DNA from: CAVWXT01 sp963759115
GTDB lineage: Bacteria; Planctomycetota; Planctomycetia; Pirellulales; Thermoguttaceae
Length of the DNA: 64,000 nucleotides
Assembly: GCA_963759115.1 (NCBI GenBank)
Contig: CAVWXT010000001.1
Location: 248,001-312,000 of the forward strand
Direction: 5' to 3'
Shown here: piece after piece, positions 27,638-36,879 of the stretch
Numbering within the stretch: position 1 is the first letter of the stretch
Layout: every line of letters starts with the position of its first letter
Notes under the pieces: model-generated
Told to the model about the DNA's origin: nothing
Databases searched by the model: none
What the model saw: only the letters and a program-made list of their open reading frames with translations
Made by a program: the position numbers and the translations under genes

Positions 27638-28107
27638 ATGGAGAAACGCGGACGACGACCGGTCCTCACCGAGGGCAAACAGCGGGAAATCGCCGCCATC
27701 CTCAGCGTGGGGTGCAGCCAGTCCGTGGCTGCCCAGTACGTCGGCTGCGCCGTGTCCACCATCCAGCGCACGGCCGACCGCGATCCCAAGTTCGCCGAGC
27801 AGATCGGCAAGGCCAAGAGCAACGCCGAGCTTGGCCTGGTGAAGAACATCCGCAACGCGGCGAAGAAAGAGCAATACTGGCGGGCGGCGGCCTGGTGCTG
27901 GAGCGAGGTTTTCCCGAAAAGTATGCCCGCCGCGGCCCGGACGTGATCACCGTCGAACAAATCGGCCTGCTGCTGACGAAATTCGCCGAGATCGTCGTGC
28001 AAGAGGTGCCCGAGCGTTACCGCACCGCGATTCTCCGACGGATGGACGGCGTGTCGCGACGACTGGGCATCGAGCTGAGCCGGGAGGCAACGGATGAGGC
28101 GCCGTAA
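27638..28107 (+). CDS. HTH protein, terminase-small-subunit-like, one frameshift
   Basis: Residues 1-50 form an HTH of the terminase-small/Sigma-like kind (EGKQREIAAILSVGCSQSVAAQYVGCAVSTIQRTADRDPKFAEQIGKAK), then a helix and the conserved segment KKEQYWRAAAWVLERGFPEKY (AAW-LER-FPE pattern), where the frame shifts at about 27900. It continues as RRGPDVITVEQIGLLLTKFAEIVVQEVPERYRTAILRRMDG and ends at 28107, overlapping the terminase large subunit start by 14 bases. In phages this protein recognises DNA for packaging. Identification rests on fold and position. Confidence 0.7.
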
Positions 28108-29719
28108 GTCGCTGCCGGACAATTGGCCTCCTGGTTTCGATCGGCTCCATCCGCACTGGGCGAAGTTGCGGGACAATCTTGCCCGCGGGCACGGCCAGGC
28201 GCGGCGGCAGGCCCGACGCTCCATCGGCGGCCTCGATCTGTTGGCGTGGGGACAGAAATACCTGATCGAGCACTTCAGCCGGCCGCCCTCCCAAATGCAC
28301 GGGTGGCTGGCCGATCAACTCGATCGGGCACATACCGAACGGGGAACGAAGCTCAACGTGCTCGGCCCGCGCGGCGGCGCCAAGTCGACCCTCGGCACGC
28401 TGGCCTTGCCGTTGCGGGCGGCCGTCGAAAGTTGGGAGCCTTACGTCTGGATCGTCTCCGACACCAAGCACCAGGCCTGCGCCGACCTGGAGAACCTCAA
28501 GGCGGAGTTGCTCGAAAACCGGCGTCTGGCCGAAGACTTCCCCCAGGCCGTCCAACGGGGATTGGTGTGGCGGGCCAACTCGATCGTGCTCCGCAACGGC
28601 GTGACCATCGAGGCCTTCGGCACGGGCCAGCGGATTCGCGGCCGCCGCCGCCGTCAGAATCGGCCCACGCTGATCATCTGCGACGATCTGCAAAACGACG
28701 GCCACATCGGCTCGGCCCTGCAGCGCGAGCATTCGCGGAACTGGTTCCACGGCACGCTGATGAAGGCGGGCACGGCCCGCACCAACGTGGTGAACCTCGC
28801 CACGGCCTTGCACCGCGAGGCGCTGGCCATGGAATTGCACCGCACGCCCGGCTGGGTCTCGCGCATCTTCAAGTCGATCGTCCGCTGGCCGGAAAACATG
28901 TCGCTCTGGCAGCAGTGGGAAGCCTTGTACTGCGACCTCTCGACGCCGCACTATCAGGAGGCCGCCCGCAGGTTCTACGACGAGAACCGCCCGGCGATGG
29001 ACAGCGGCGCGATTTTGCTCTGGCCCGAGGTAGAGGACCTCTACACGCTGATGTGCATGCGGATCGAGGGCGGGCGGACGGCCTTCGAGCGGGAAAAGCA
29101 GAACTCGCCGGTCAATCCCGACCTCTGCGAATGGCCGGAGTCGTATTTCGACGAGACGATCTGGTTCGAGGCCTGGCCGGCCCATCTCGTGGTGAAGGCG
29201 ATGGCGCTGGACCCGAGCAAAGGCGCCGATGCCCGCCGCGGCGACTACTCGGCGCTGGTCCTGCTGGGGATGGACCGGCAGGGGATGCTGTACTCCGAGG
29301 CCGACCTGGCGCGGCGGCCCACGCCGCAAATGGTGGCCGAGGGGACCGAGTGGTTTCGCCGCTTTCAGCCCGACCTGTTCGGCGTCGAGGCCAATCAGTT
29401 TCAGGACCTGTTGGCCGGGGAGTTCGAGACGGAGTTCCGCCGCCAGGGCATTTTGGCGCCGCGGCCCGTGCCCATCGAGAATCACGCGGCCAAGCAAGTG
29501 CGGATTCGCCGGCTGGGACCCTATCTATCGTCGCGACGGCTGCGGTTCAAGACCGACAGCCCGGGGACGCGGCTCTTGGTCGAGCAGCTCCGAGAGTTCC
29601 CCATCGCCGATCACGACGACGGCCCCGACGCCCTGGAAATGGCGCTGCGTCTGGCCACCGAAATCCTCCACGGCCGCGCCTTCCACGACGGCCTCGGCCA
29701 CCGGTTGCCGGTAGGCTAA
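28094..29719 (+). CDS. Phage-type terminase large subunit
   Basis: A 541-residue ATPase-nuclease. The N-terminal motor has Walker A GPRGGAKST (~91-99), a YVWIVSDTKHQACADL strand (Q-motif region), and Walker B TLIICDDLQND (~192-202). The C-terminal RNase-H-like nuclease shows ALDPSKG (~372, first acid), DLFGVEANQFQDLL, and IADHDDGPDALEMAL (~504-518, last acids). Terminases cut concatemeric phage DNA and pump it into proheads. Here no portal, protease, capsid or tail gene follows: the next sequence is a palindromic repeat, then minus-strand genes. The gene is uninterrupted, suggesting it is maintained. Confidence 0.92.
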   Translation: MRRRKSLPDNWPPGFDRLHPHWAKLRDNLARGHGQARRQARRSIGGLDLLAWGQKYLIEHFSRPPSQMHGWLADQLDRAHTERGTKLNVLGPRGGAKSTLGTLALPLRAAVESWEPYVWIVSDTKHQACADLENLKAELLENRRLAEDFPQAVQRGLVWRANSIVLRNGVTIEAFGTGQRIRGRRRRQNRPTLIICDDLQNDGHIGSALQREHSRNWFHGTLMKAGTARTNVVNLATALHREALAMELHRTPGWVSRIFKSIVRWPENMSLWQQWEALYCDLSTPHYQEAARRFYDENRPAMDSGAILLWPEVEDLYTLMCMRIEGGRTAFEREKQNSPVNPDLCEWPESYFDETIWFEAWPAHLVVKAMALDPSKGADARRGDYSALVLLGMDRQGMLYSEADLARRPTPQMVAEGTEWFRRFQPDLFGVEANQFQDLLAGEFETEFRRQGILAPRPVPIENHAAKQVRIRRLGPYLSSRRLRFKTDSPGTRLLVEQLREFPIADHDDGPDALEMALRLATEILHGRAFHDGLGHRLPVG

Positions 29720-29802
29720 GCTACACGGTAACTAGCAAACCAAGTGCCTCGGGCAATCGGTATCCCCCGAACTAGTGGGTAGCGGGCGGCGAGGCAGCGG
29801 CG

Positions 29803-29861
29803 GTAGGACGAGTTTTCCAACTTGTCCCCGAGAACTGGACGAGTTGGAAAACTCGTCCTAC
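29803..29861. repeat. Dispersed inverted repeat, TAGGACGAGTTTTCC family
   Basis: Arms GTAGGACGAGTTTTCCAACT (approximately) and its complement around a ten-base centre. Same design as the GTAGGACGGATTTCC repeats at 36786 and 62060 but a different core word. Confidence 0.8.
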
Positions 29862-29884
29862 GCCAAAGTTGTTGCCTGGGGTGC

Positions 29885-32800
29885 TTACCAATCGACAGCG
29901 ACCAGCTTGAGGTTCGGCAGGGCCTGCTGAAGGGCGACAACGCCCGGACGACTCTTCGCCGCGACGTCGCCGGTCGTGATCAGCAGAACGCCTTTCCCTA
30001 CCGTGTAGTCCAGGTGGTAGTGCGGAAGCAGCGAATGTAGGGCTTCACCGAACGGAACGTTCTTCACGTTGAACGTTATGGGAAGGTCCCTGTCAATCTT
30101 CACACGGTTCAGGGCGGCTTCGTCGACTTGCACCTTGATGCCGTGAAAATCGCTGAGGTACTGGCAAACCTCCTGCAACGGATAGTTGATGAACTCCATC
30201 TGGGTGGGCATTCCCAGCTCCGCGAAAACCTTATACGTTGGCGGATCGATCTTGGCGCCTGGCTGATCAGCGTCCGCAGCGCCTTGAGCGGCGCAAGATG
30301 CTTCATGCCCGCGTCGGTGACGGAGCAACCGAGCGTCAGTTTTTCGAGAACATGAAGGGGTTGCAGATGCACCATGCCGGCGTCGGTGACTTTCGGGCCC
30401 CTCAGTTGAAGTTCCTTGAGCCCCGTGAGACCTTCGAGGTGCGCCAAGCCGGCATCCGTAATCGTATCGCTGTCGAGGATGAGCGTTTTCAGCCCGTGCA
30501 GGCTATCGAGGTGTGCCAGGCCCGCGTCGGTCACATAGGGGCCAGGGCCGATGAGCATCAACTTGTCGATGTCGGGCAGACGGTGTAGCACCTCCAGCTT
30601 GGCGTCGGCGGCCGCGGGCACAACAACCACGACCCGCTGACCTTTGTTGTTGTCTTCCTCAACGCTGATTCGATACTCCCCAAGCTCGGCGACCGCCTTT
30701 GCCTGTTCAGGATCGAGCTTTGTGAGCTTGATAGCCAGCCCTCTTGAAAGCTGATTCCCGGCTTGGAGCCATTGACTATCCCAGTTGGCATTGAGTCTCA
30801 GGTAACCGTCCTTGCTGGACGTGAGTTGGAGGTAGACGATGCCTTGCGGCAAATCAAGGTGCGCCCAGCCGCCCGCATCGGTAACATAGTCGCCCGCCAC
30901 CCCGCGGGCCTCTTTCTCTTGCTTCACGGTGGCCGCAAAGTGCACCTTCGCCCCTGCCACCGGTTTGTCGTCCGGTCCGACGACGCGAACGTGCATCGTG
31001 CGCGGTCGCGCCTTTCGGCTCTTCCACTTCGGCCGGCTTTTGGGGGGCAACGACCACGGGGGCCGACGTAACGGGCCGATCGGACGCTCTGGATGGATCA
31101 AACGGATCGACAGCCGCCGATGCGGGCGATTTTGTGGCGTTTCCGGCGTCCGGTTTCGGGATCGCGTCTTCGATCTTGACGGGCTCGCGGCCCGCCCGGG
31201 TGATGAGTGCGCGGAGGACCTTTTCACTCACGTTGCTGGACAGGAAATGCACCGAACCATCGGCCATGGCAACGTGGAAGCCACCTTCAAAATAGCCGCC
31301 CAGTTGCGGCAGAGGCTTGTCGGGGTCGTAGGGGATGTCCTCGGGCTTGGTCCAGGGGATTTCCCGCTTCGCCTCCACCAGCATGATCGTATAGGACGTG
31401 CCGTCAGTAATATCTTCGATGCGTGCGCCCTTCGTTCCGTCGAACGCCGTGCGGCGGCCGCCGGGACCTCCACCGCCGCGGCCGCCGCCAAGACCGCCAC
31501 CTCCGGATTCGCTCTCGGACGGCTTCGTAGCGTCAAAAATCGCGCCCGGCCCAACCAGGGGGAAATACGACGAGTTCTTGGAATCGGCCGGATCTTGCGG
31601 CGAGCGAAACTCGGCGGGCATCTTGTCCAGCAGTTTCCGATTGTTGGGGCCGTCCCAAGGCTCGTCGAAATGATACTGGGCGTATAGGTCTTGGTGCCCG
31701 AGCATCGGCAGCACCTCCACACGCCAACTATAGGGCGTCTTGCCGTCCGGGCCGTAGAGCACCGCGGGCGGAAAATGCCGCTTGGCGTCGACGTAGTTGT
31801 GCATCGCCAGCATGAGGTATTTTAGATTGTTCTGCGACTGCGTCCTCTGGGCCGCCGCCATGATGGGCGGTGCCAGAGTGCCTAGCATCGCCTTATTGAA
31901 CTCGGCAGAAGTTGCCAACTGTACAGCGTTGCCCTCCTGCTGAAACTTCAGGTTGTCCAGCAGACGGTCGGCCAGATCGAGAAGACCCAGCGCCAGTGGG
32001 TTCGGCTGCTGCGCGGCCTCGAATGACGCACGGGCGTTCTTAGCGGTGGCTTGGAGGAGGGGTTTCAGTGCCTCGACTGTACCACGCGCCCTCACTGCCG
32101 CGTCAGTGTCTTTTGCCGCCAGCCAAGCGTGGATTGCGAGCCTGTCATCCAATCTTACTCCCATAGCCAGGCAGTCGGTGTCTTGCCACAACGGCGCAAC
32201 AGCCAAAAAGGGTACCTTGAAAAGCGGCGGGGAATGTTCCATCAGTGGCATTATGGTGCGCTGAATCTCCGCCGCGCCAGTTGCGATTACCAAGTGATCG
32301 TTGCGGAACGACTCCCATGCCTTGGCCGGCAGCCACTCGGGAAGCACCCCGAACTTGCCTGCCAGATAGACACCCATCACCTGTTCGGATCCCGCCGTCA
32401 CCACGGTACGGTCGTCATATTGCAGGGAAACGAAGCCGTTGGGAGAACTCACACACATCTTCTTGCCATTGTATTCTTTGACCGTGTATTTTTCTCGCTG
32501 GAAAGCGTTCGCGGCAATGGGCTTGATACATTGAAACGCCACCACCTCCCGAAGCCCCGTCCGGCGCCGGGCGGAATGTCACCCTCCGGAACGATCGTTG
32601 TGATCTGGCGGAAGTCCGTCAGCCGGGCCCCTTTCGGCACTACATTGACCGGCCCCTCCAATAGCTTCGCCAATTCAGCAAACTCCGGCCTGGCAAAGGC
32701 CGCCGACGGTCGCATGACCAACATCACTGAAGCCTTCTCGATCATGTACGTGGTGTCGATGGGTTCGTCTGCCACCGCCGGCTTTTCTGTATCGGCCCCC

Positions 32801-33981
32801 AGTGCTGGGGCAGAGCCGCCCGGCCCGCGAAGCCCGGCAACCAACAGTCCACACAGCAACACGGCCCCGACGGCCGTCAGACGGGCCACGGGCGAGAGCC
32901 GGTCGAGACGGAGCTTGGAATCCCTGAGCATGGAAATTCTCCTGAGAAAAGTGGTGCGAGTAGGGAGAAAAGTGCGGGCCGGCCACAGCATCGGCCGGTC
33001 CTGCTGACGCAACGCCAGTTCCGCAATCGTTGTGAGATATCTGCGCTGCCCACCGGAAACGCTCGCCGCCGCCGCGTCGGCCGCCAACTCCTGCTCCAAT
33101 CGCAGCCGGTTCATCAGCCAGTGCAGCAGCGGGTGATAAAAATGCAGCACCAGCCCGAGTTGGCCGAACAGCAGGGCCAGGAAATCGTGGCTGCGGGCGT
33201 GGAAAATCTCGTGGGCCAGCACGGCCCGGCGCTGTGCGGCCGTCCAGGTGGGCCAATCGGCCGGCAGCAAGAGCACGGGCCGCCGCCAGCCGATGGTGGC
33301 CCCCGTAGCCAGATCGTCCGATTGGCGGACCTCGACCGGCCGGTGGCAGCCGAGTTCCGCCCGCAGCACGTCGACAAGTTCCAGCAAGGGGCCATCGTGT
33401 ACCGGCTCGCTCCGCAACCGCTGCCAGCGGACGGCCGCGATGCCCAACAGCAGCCAGCCCAGCCCGCAGGACATGGCGGCCAAGAGCAGCATTGCCACGG
33501 CCGCCGGCCAGTGCCAGGCGTTTGTTGGCTCAATCGCCTGAGGATTGGCTAGCTCGTCGAGAATGGATTGCCAGAGGATCGCGAGAACGGGCGAAGGGGC
33601 CGGCGTGTCGCCTGACCGCTCTCCCACCATCGCGTTTGTGGAGTTGTTGGTGCGTGCTCTCGAGCCATCTCCAACGCGGATAGTAGAGCCCACTGCCCTC
33701 ATCCCCGGCCCCTCTCCCAAGGGTAGAGGGGAGTTGTCGAACGATGGCCGACCGTCATCGCCGGCCGCGAGCGGCTCGGGCGTGACGTGAACCATCCATC
33801 GTGGCCACGGGCTCAGGGCCATGAGCGACAGAGCCACGACCATCACCAGGCCGGTGAGCACGACAGACGCCGCGGCAGCGGGACGCAAACGCCGGACCAA
33901 GAGATACAGGCCGGCGGCGAGAAACCCCAGCAGCGTGATTTGCACGATGCACCACATCAAGGCAATGCCGATTTGATTCAT
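29885..33981 (-). CDS. BlaR1/M56-type sensor protease fused to DUF1559, LRR and STN-like domains, three frameshifts
   Basis: From the ATG at 33981 the protein begins with membrane helices (IVQITLLGFLAAGLYLLV) and an M56 zinc-protease core with HEIFH at ~254-258 (LAHEIFHARSHDFLALL) and ELAADAAAASVSGGQ. After another helix (~320) comes a large outside region: a DUF1559-like part (NNLKYLMLAMHNYVDAKRHFPP, ARIEDITDGTSYTIMLVEA, GGFHVAMADGSVHFLSS), a carboxypeptidase-like beta domain (VRVVGPDDKPVAGAKVHF), leucine-rich repeats (VTDAGLAHLDSLHGLKTLIL), and a C-terminal STN/secretin-like domain (INYPLQEVCQYLSDFHGIKVQVDE). Frames break near 32550, 31030 and 30275; in each case single-base corrections join conserved text. 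It overlaps blaI by four bases. Confidence 0.7.
33693..33734. repeat. Short repeat insert in the BlaR1-type gene
   Basis: CCCCGGCCCCTCTCCC and its near-complement GGGTAGAGGGGA. In frame it adds SPLPLGEGPGMRAVG, a peptide produced by this repeat family whenever it lands in a gene. Confidence 0.6.
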
Positions 33982-34361
33982 GACTTCTTCTCCCGGAGGA
34001 TGGCCTCCAGCATGGCCCGTTCTTTCGCCGTCAGGCGGCGTTGTTCCAAGAGCCGCACGAGCAACTGTTCGCGGGAGCCGCGGAAGACCCGCTCCACGAC
34101 ATCACCCACGATGCTGCCCGATACGTCCTCAAAACTCCGCACGGGGCGGTAGAGGAACGGCCGCTCGGCGTTGGTCTGATCCAGAAAGCCCTTTTCGGTG
34201 AGGATGCGCACGAGCGTGGCCACGGTGGTGTAGGCCAGGTCGCGGCCGGCGGCGGCCAGTTGGTCGCGGATTTCCGCCGCAGTCGACTGGTCCCGAGTCC
34301 AGAAGACGTGCATTACTTCCAGTTCGCGTTCCGTGAGTTCTTTGGCGCGGGGGCGGGCCAT
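33978..34361 (-). CDS. blaI: BlaI/MecI family transcriptional repressor
   Basis: A 127-residue winged-helix repressor: MARPRAKELTERELEVMHVFW, STAAEIRDQLAAAGRDLAYTTVATLVRILTEKGFL (recognition helix), then LYRPVRSFEDVSGSIVGDVVERVFRGSREQLLVRLLEQ for dimerisation. In the known Bla/Mec systems the membrane protease (the next gene, four-base ATGA overlap) is activated by ligand and leads to cleavage of this repressor, so the operon is self-regulated. The start at 34361 follows AAGGAGG. No clear TACA/TGTA operator was found. Confidence 0.9.
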   Translation of the reverse strand: MARPRAKELTERELEVMHVFWTRDQSTAAEIRDQLAAAGRDLAYTTVATLVRILTEKGFLDQTNAERPFLYRPVRSFEDVSGSIVGDVVERVFRGSREQLLVRLLEQRRLTAKERAMLEAILREKKS

Positions 34362-34680
34362 AGGGCAGAACCTCCTTGGGTGCTCGCGAGAGTAATGTTG
34401 TCAGGAAAGCCGTCGGACGTTAGATCGTGTCGTTTCCCACGTCGCGGTCCGGGACATGGCGGAAACTACCACGGTTCCGACCCGGAGGGTCGTTTGACAA
34501 TAGCCCAGCGATTCATCGCTGGGTAGAGGGGCATAGCCCCCGTTGCCGTCCCATAGGGACGGTTGAACCTGCAACGCTATCTCGGTCGTCCCTACGGGAC
34601 TTGTCGGGTTGGATGTCGGCGTTTCTCCCAGCAGTGAAACTGCTGGGCTAGTGCGTCTCTGAAAACGTTTGATCGGTGGG
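34362..34680. other. Repeat-rich region before the group II intron
   Basis: Contains the blaI upstream region (to ~34410), then words typical of dispersed planctomycete repeats: GCCCAGCGATTCATCGCTGG (~34503), TCCCATAGGGACGG (~34550), GTCCCTACGGGAC (~34590) and CAGCAGTGAAACTGCTGG (~34631), each a small palindrome. No gene is visible. The same GTCCCTACGGGAC word appears past the intron at ~36584, so the intron appears to sit within a repeat block. Confidence 0.55.
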
Positions 34681-35144
34681 GTGCGAGTCCCCACCAGGTT
34701 TGCGTTACAAACCTGTAACCGAAAGTAACCGCGTCTCCGCGAGGAGGGGTGGGAAGCAACCGGAGGTGAATGACCAGTCCGTAGGATAACGAACCTGATT
34801 CGGCCAAGCCTGTCGGGGAGCCTGCTAGCCAATGGCGAACCTCCGACCGCGTGACGGCGTTCCCTCCGATCCGTCCAGATCTGCCCGGGGGATAGACGCG
34901 GCGGCCCATCCGGCTGAGGTAACGTGCGAAAGCCGTGATGGGGAGATGGCAACACGGTGGTTGAGGACGGAATGGTCGGAAGGTCAAACGTCGTAAGGAG
35001 AGAGACCTGGAAGGAAGCAGGACGGAGTTCATTGTCCCTGATAAGGATAGGAAGAACCGGCCGTCCAGGAGTCAGAGCACCCATAGTAGCGACGAAACCG
35101 GGTAACGCCGGGGGAGCGAAGGGGTGCAGGAAGATGGATGCGTG

Positions 35145-36482
35145 ATGTCCGAGCCACGGGAAAGAAACCATCCCCCGGTGACAGTGCCGTTCGCGGCTAC
35201 TCCCGCCGGAGAGCCTCCGTCGATTCGCGACTGGGCGAACCCGTGTGTCTGGACGGACCGCATGTTGGCGACACTCGAACAAGGAGTGCGAGGAGGAAGA
35301 TGGCACACGCTGATCGACAAGGTGTACGCGCCGCTGAACCTGTTTGCCGCCCGCAGCCATGTGATCGGCAACCGGGGAGCAGCGGGGGTGGACCATCAAT
35401 CGGTCGAGGGCTTTCAGGCCAATGGCCAGAAAGAACTGGACAGGCTGCACGAGGCACTGCGGACCAATGCGTATCGTCCGCAGGCCGTGCGGCGAGTCTG
35501 GATTCCGAAACCGGGCAGCAAGGAGCAGCGGCCGTTGGGGGTTCCGACCGTGCGTGACCGCGTGGTGCAAACCGCGCTGTTGCACGTGCTGGAACCGATC
35601 TTCGACGCCACGTTTTCGCAAGCCAGTTACGGGTTTCGACACGGACGAGGGTGTCATCACGCCCTGGAACGGGTCGAGGAACTGCTCGACGCTGGTCGCG
35701 TCTACGTGGTGGACGCGGACCTCAAGAGTTACTTTGACACGATCTCGAAGCCACGGCTGATGGCGCGACTGCGCGAGAAGGTGTCGGACAGCCGGGTGTT
35801 GCGTTTGGTGGAGATGTTCCTGGAGCAAGGCGTGATGGACAACCTGCGGGAGTGGACGCCCGAAACGGGCACGCCCCAAGGAGCAGTCCTCTCGCCCCTT
35901 CTGGCCAACATCTACCTCAACCCGCTGGACCACGTGCTGGACGACGCCGGTTTCGCGCTGGTCCGTTATGCAGACGACTTCGTGATCTTGTGCAAGACTC
36001 GCGAGGAGGCGGAAGCGGCCTTGGCGATGGTGCAACGTTGGGTCAACGAAAACGAGTTGACCCTGCATCCGACCAAAACCAAGATCGTGGACGCCCGCAT
36101 CGAGGGTTTCGATTTTCTGGGCTATCGCTTCCGCGGCGACTTGCGTGTGCCGCGGCAAAAGAGCCTGCGGAAACTCAAGGAGGCGGTCCGCGCGAAGACC
36201 AAGCGCACGAACGGGCATGACCTGCCCTTCACGTGTGCTCGACTGACGCGGCAACTTCGCGGCTGGTTCATCTACTTCCGCCATTGTCGCGGGTCGGTTT
36301 TCCGCCAACTGGACGGCTGGATTCGTGGTCGGCTGCGTAGCATGTTGCGGCGGCGACAGAAACGGCGCGGACGGGGCCGCGGAAGGGACCAGCAGCGTTG
36401 GCCCAATCGCTTCTTCGACGAGCAAGGGCTGTATTCCCTGCAAACCGCCCATGTCTGTTTCGCTCAACCCTTTCGGAGGTAA
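35145..36482 (+). CDS. ltrA: Group II intron reverse transcriptase/maturase
   Basis: A 445-residue intron-encoded protein. The RT domain shows the family blocks: GAAGVDHQSVEGF (RT0/1), RRVWIPKPGSKEQRPLGVPTVRDRVVQ (RT1-2), ASYGFRHGRGCHHAL (RT2a-3), VDADLKSYFDTI (RT3 with catalytic Asp), GTPQGAVLSPLLANIYL (RT4) and VRYADDFVIL with YADD at 275-278 (RT5), then RT6-7. The maturase (GIIM) domain follows, with LTRQLRGWFIYFRHC. No C-terminal HNH endonuclease is present. The ATG at 35145 is the first in frame with conserved sequence. It splices and mobilises the surrounding intron. Confidence 0.93.
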   Translation: MSEPRERNHPPVTVPFAATPAGEPPSIRDWANPCVWTDRMLATLEQGVRGGRWHTLIDKVYAPLNLFAARSHVIGNRGAAGVDHQSVEGFQANGQKELDRLHEALRTNAYRPQAVRRVWIPKPGSKEQRPLGVPTVRDRVVQTALLHVLEPIFDATFSQASYGFRHGRGCHHALERVEELLDAGRVYVVDADLKSYFDTISKPRLMARLREKVSDSRVLRLVEMFLEQGVMDNLREWTPETGTPQGAVLSPLLANIYLNPLDHVLDDAGFALVRYADDFVILCKTREEAEAALAMVQRWVNENELTLHPTKTKIVDARIEGFDFLGYRFRGDLRVPRQKSLRKLKEAVRAKTKRTNGHDLPFTCARLTRQLRGWFIYFRHCRGSVFRQLDGWIRGRLRSMLRRRQKRRGRGRGRDQQRWPNRFFDEQGLYSLQTAHVCFAQPFRR

Positions 36483-36496
36483 CACCATCAACTGGA

Positions 36497-36529
36497 GAGC
36501 CGGATGCGGGAAATCCGCCAGTCCGGTTC
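36497..36529 (+). ncRNA. Group II intron domain V
   Basis: A 33-nucleotide hairpin with the catalytic AGC triad at 36498-36500, GAAA tetraloop and paired arms (GAGCCGGA/TCCGGTTC), the diagnostic core of group II introns. Confidence 0.88.
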
Positions 36530-36573
36530 GGAGGGAGGGGGGCCGCAACCCAATGCGGCCTCCCTACCTCTAT

Positions 36574-36879
36574 TTGTCATGTGTCCCTACGGGACAAACG
36601 GTCGGTAGCGACAAGGACTATTAGCCGACGGCTCCTGCAAACCTGTTCTGCTGAGTATCAAAGGCCCGATCGCCAACGGACCCGCCCTGCTATTTGGTTT
36701 CTTAGATTTGGTTTTATCATAGCACTTTCGGCAAAGCTGTCAAGAGATCGTTTTGGAAAATTCCCACCCGCCGGGCGGACGGCTTCCCGTAGGGCGGATT
36801 TCCTAATCCGTCTGTGTCGGTGGACGGATTAGGAAATCCGTCCTACGGGAATGTGCGACAGCTAATCCTTTGCCAATCC
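36574..36879. other. Intergenic region after the group II intron
   Basis: About 306 bases. It holds the GTCCCTACGGGAC word (~36584), an AT-rich stretch (36690-36740) and a strong palindromic repeat at 36786-36850. No gene is visible. Confidence 0.55.
36786..36850. repeat. Dispersed inverted repeat, GTAGGRCGGATTTCC family
   Basis: Arms CCCGTAGGGCGGATTTCC and onward to TAATCCGTC, with the complement to the right, around a 10-base centre. A sister copy lies between nuoC and nuoD at 62060-62116. Confidence 0.85.

Larger units (their letters stand above)
34681..36573 (+). mobile_element. Group II intron
   Basis: The 5' end is taken at GTGCGAGTCC (34681), the usual GUGYG start; another GTGCG at 34651 is an alternative. 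About 460 bases of structured RNA precede the reverse-transcriptase gene. Domain V is clear at 36497-36529 (GAGCCGGATGCGGGAAATCC and onward, with the AGC triad and GAAA tetraloop), followed by domain VI (GGAGGG..CCTCCCTACCTCTAT) ending near 36573. The intron is complete and its maturase is uninterrupted, so it may be active. It does not appear to interrupt a gene. Confidence 0.85.

Noticed and set aside
28123..29775. 550-residue open frame on the plus strand
   Set aside because: Out-of-frame shadow of the terminase large subunit; Arg/Ala/Gly-rich text with no motifs.
35145..36482. Retron or diversity-generating reverse transcriptase
   Set aside because: The protein has the group II blocks and maturase domain, and a domain V hairpin follows it; no msr/msd or template-variable repeat pair is seen.
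34401..36548. 715-residue open frame on the minus strand
   Set aside because: It is the complement of the group II intron and its reverse transcriptase; it has no recognisable domain and low-complexity His/Arg-rich text.
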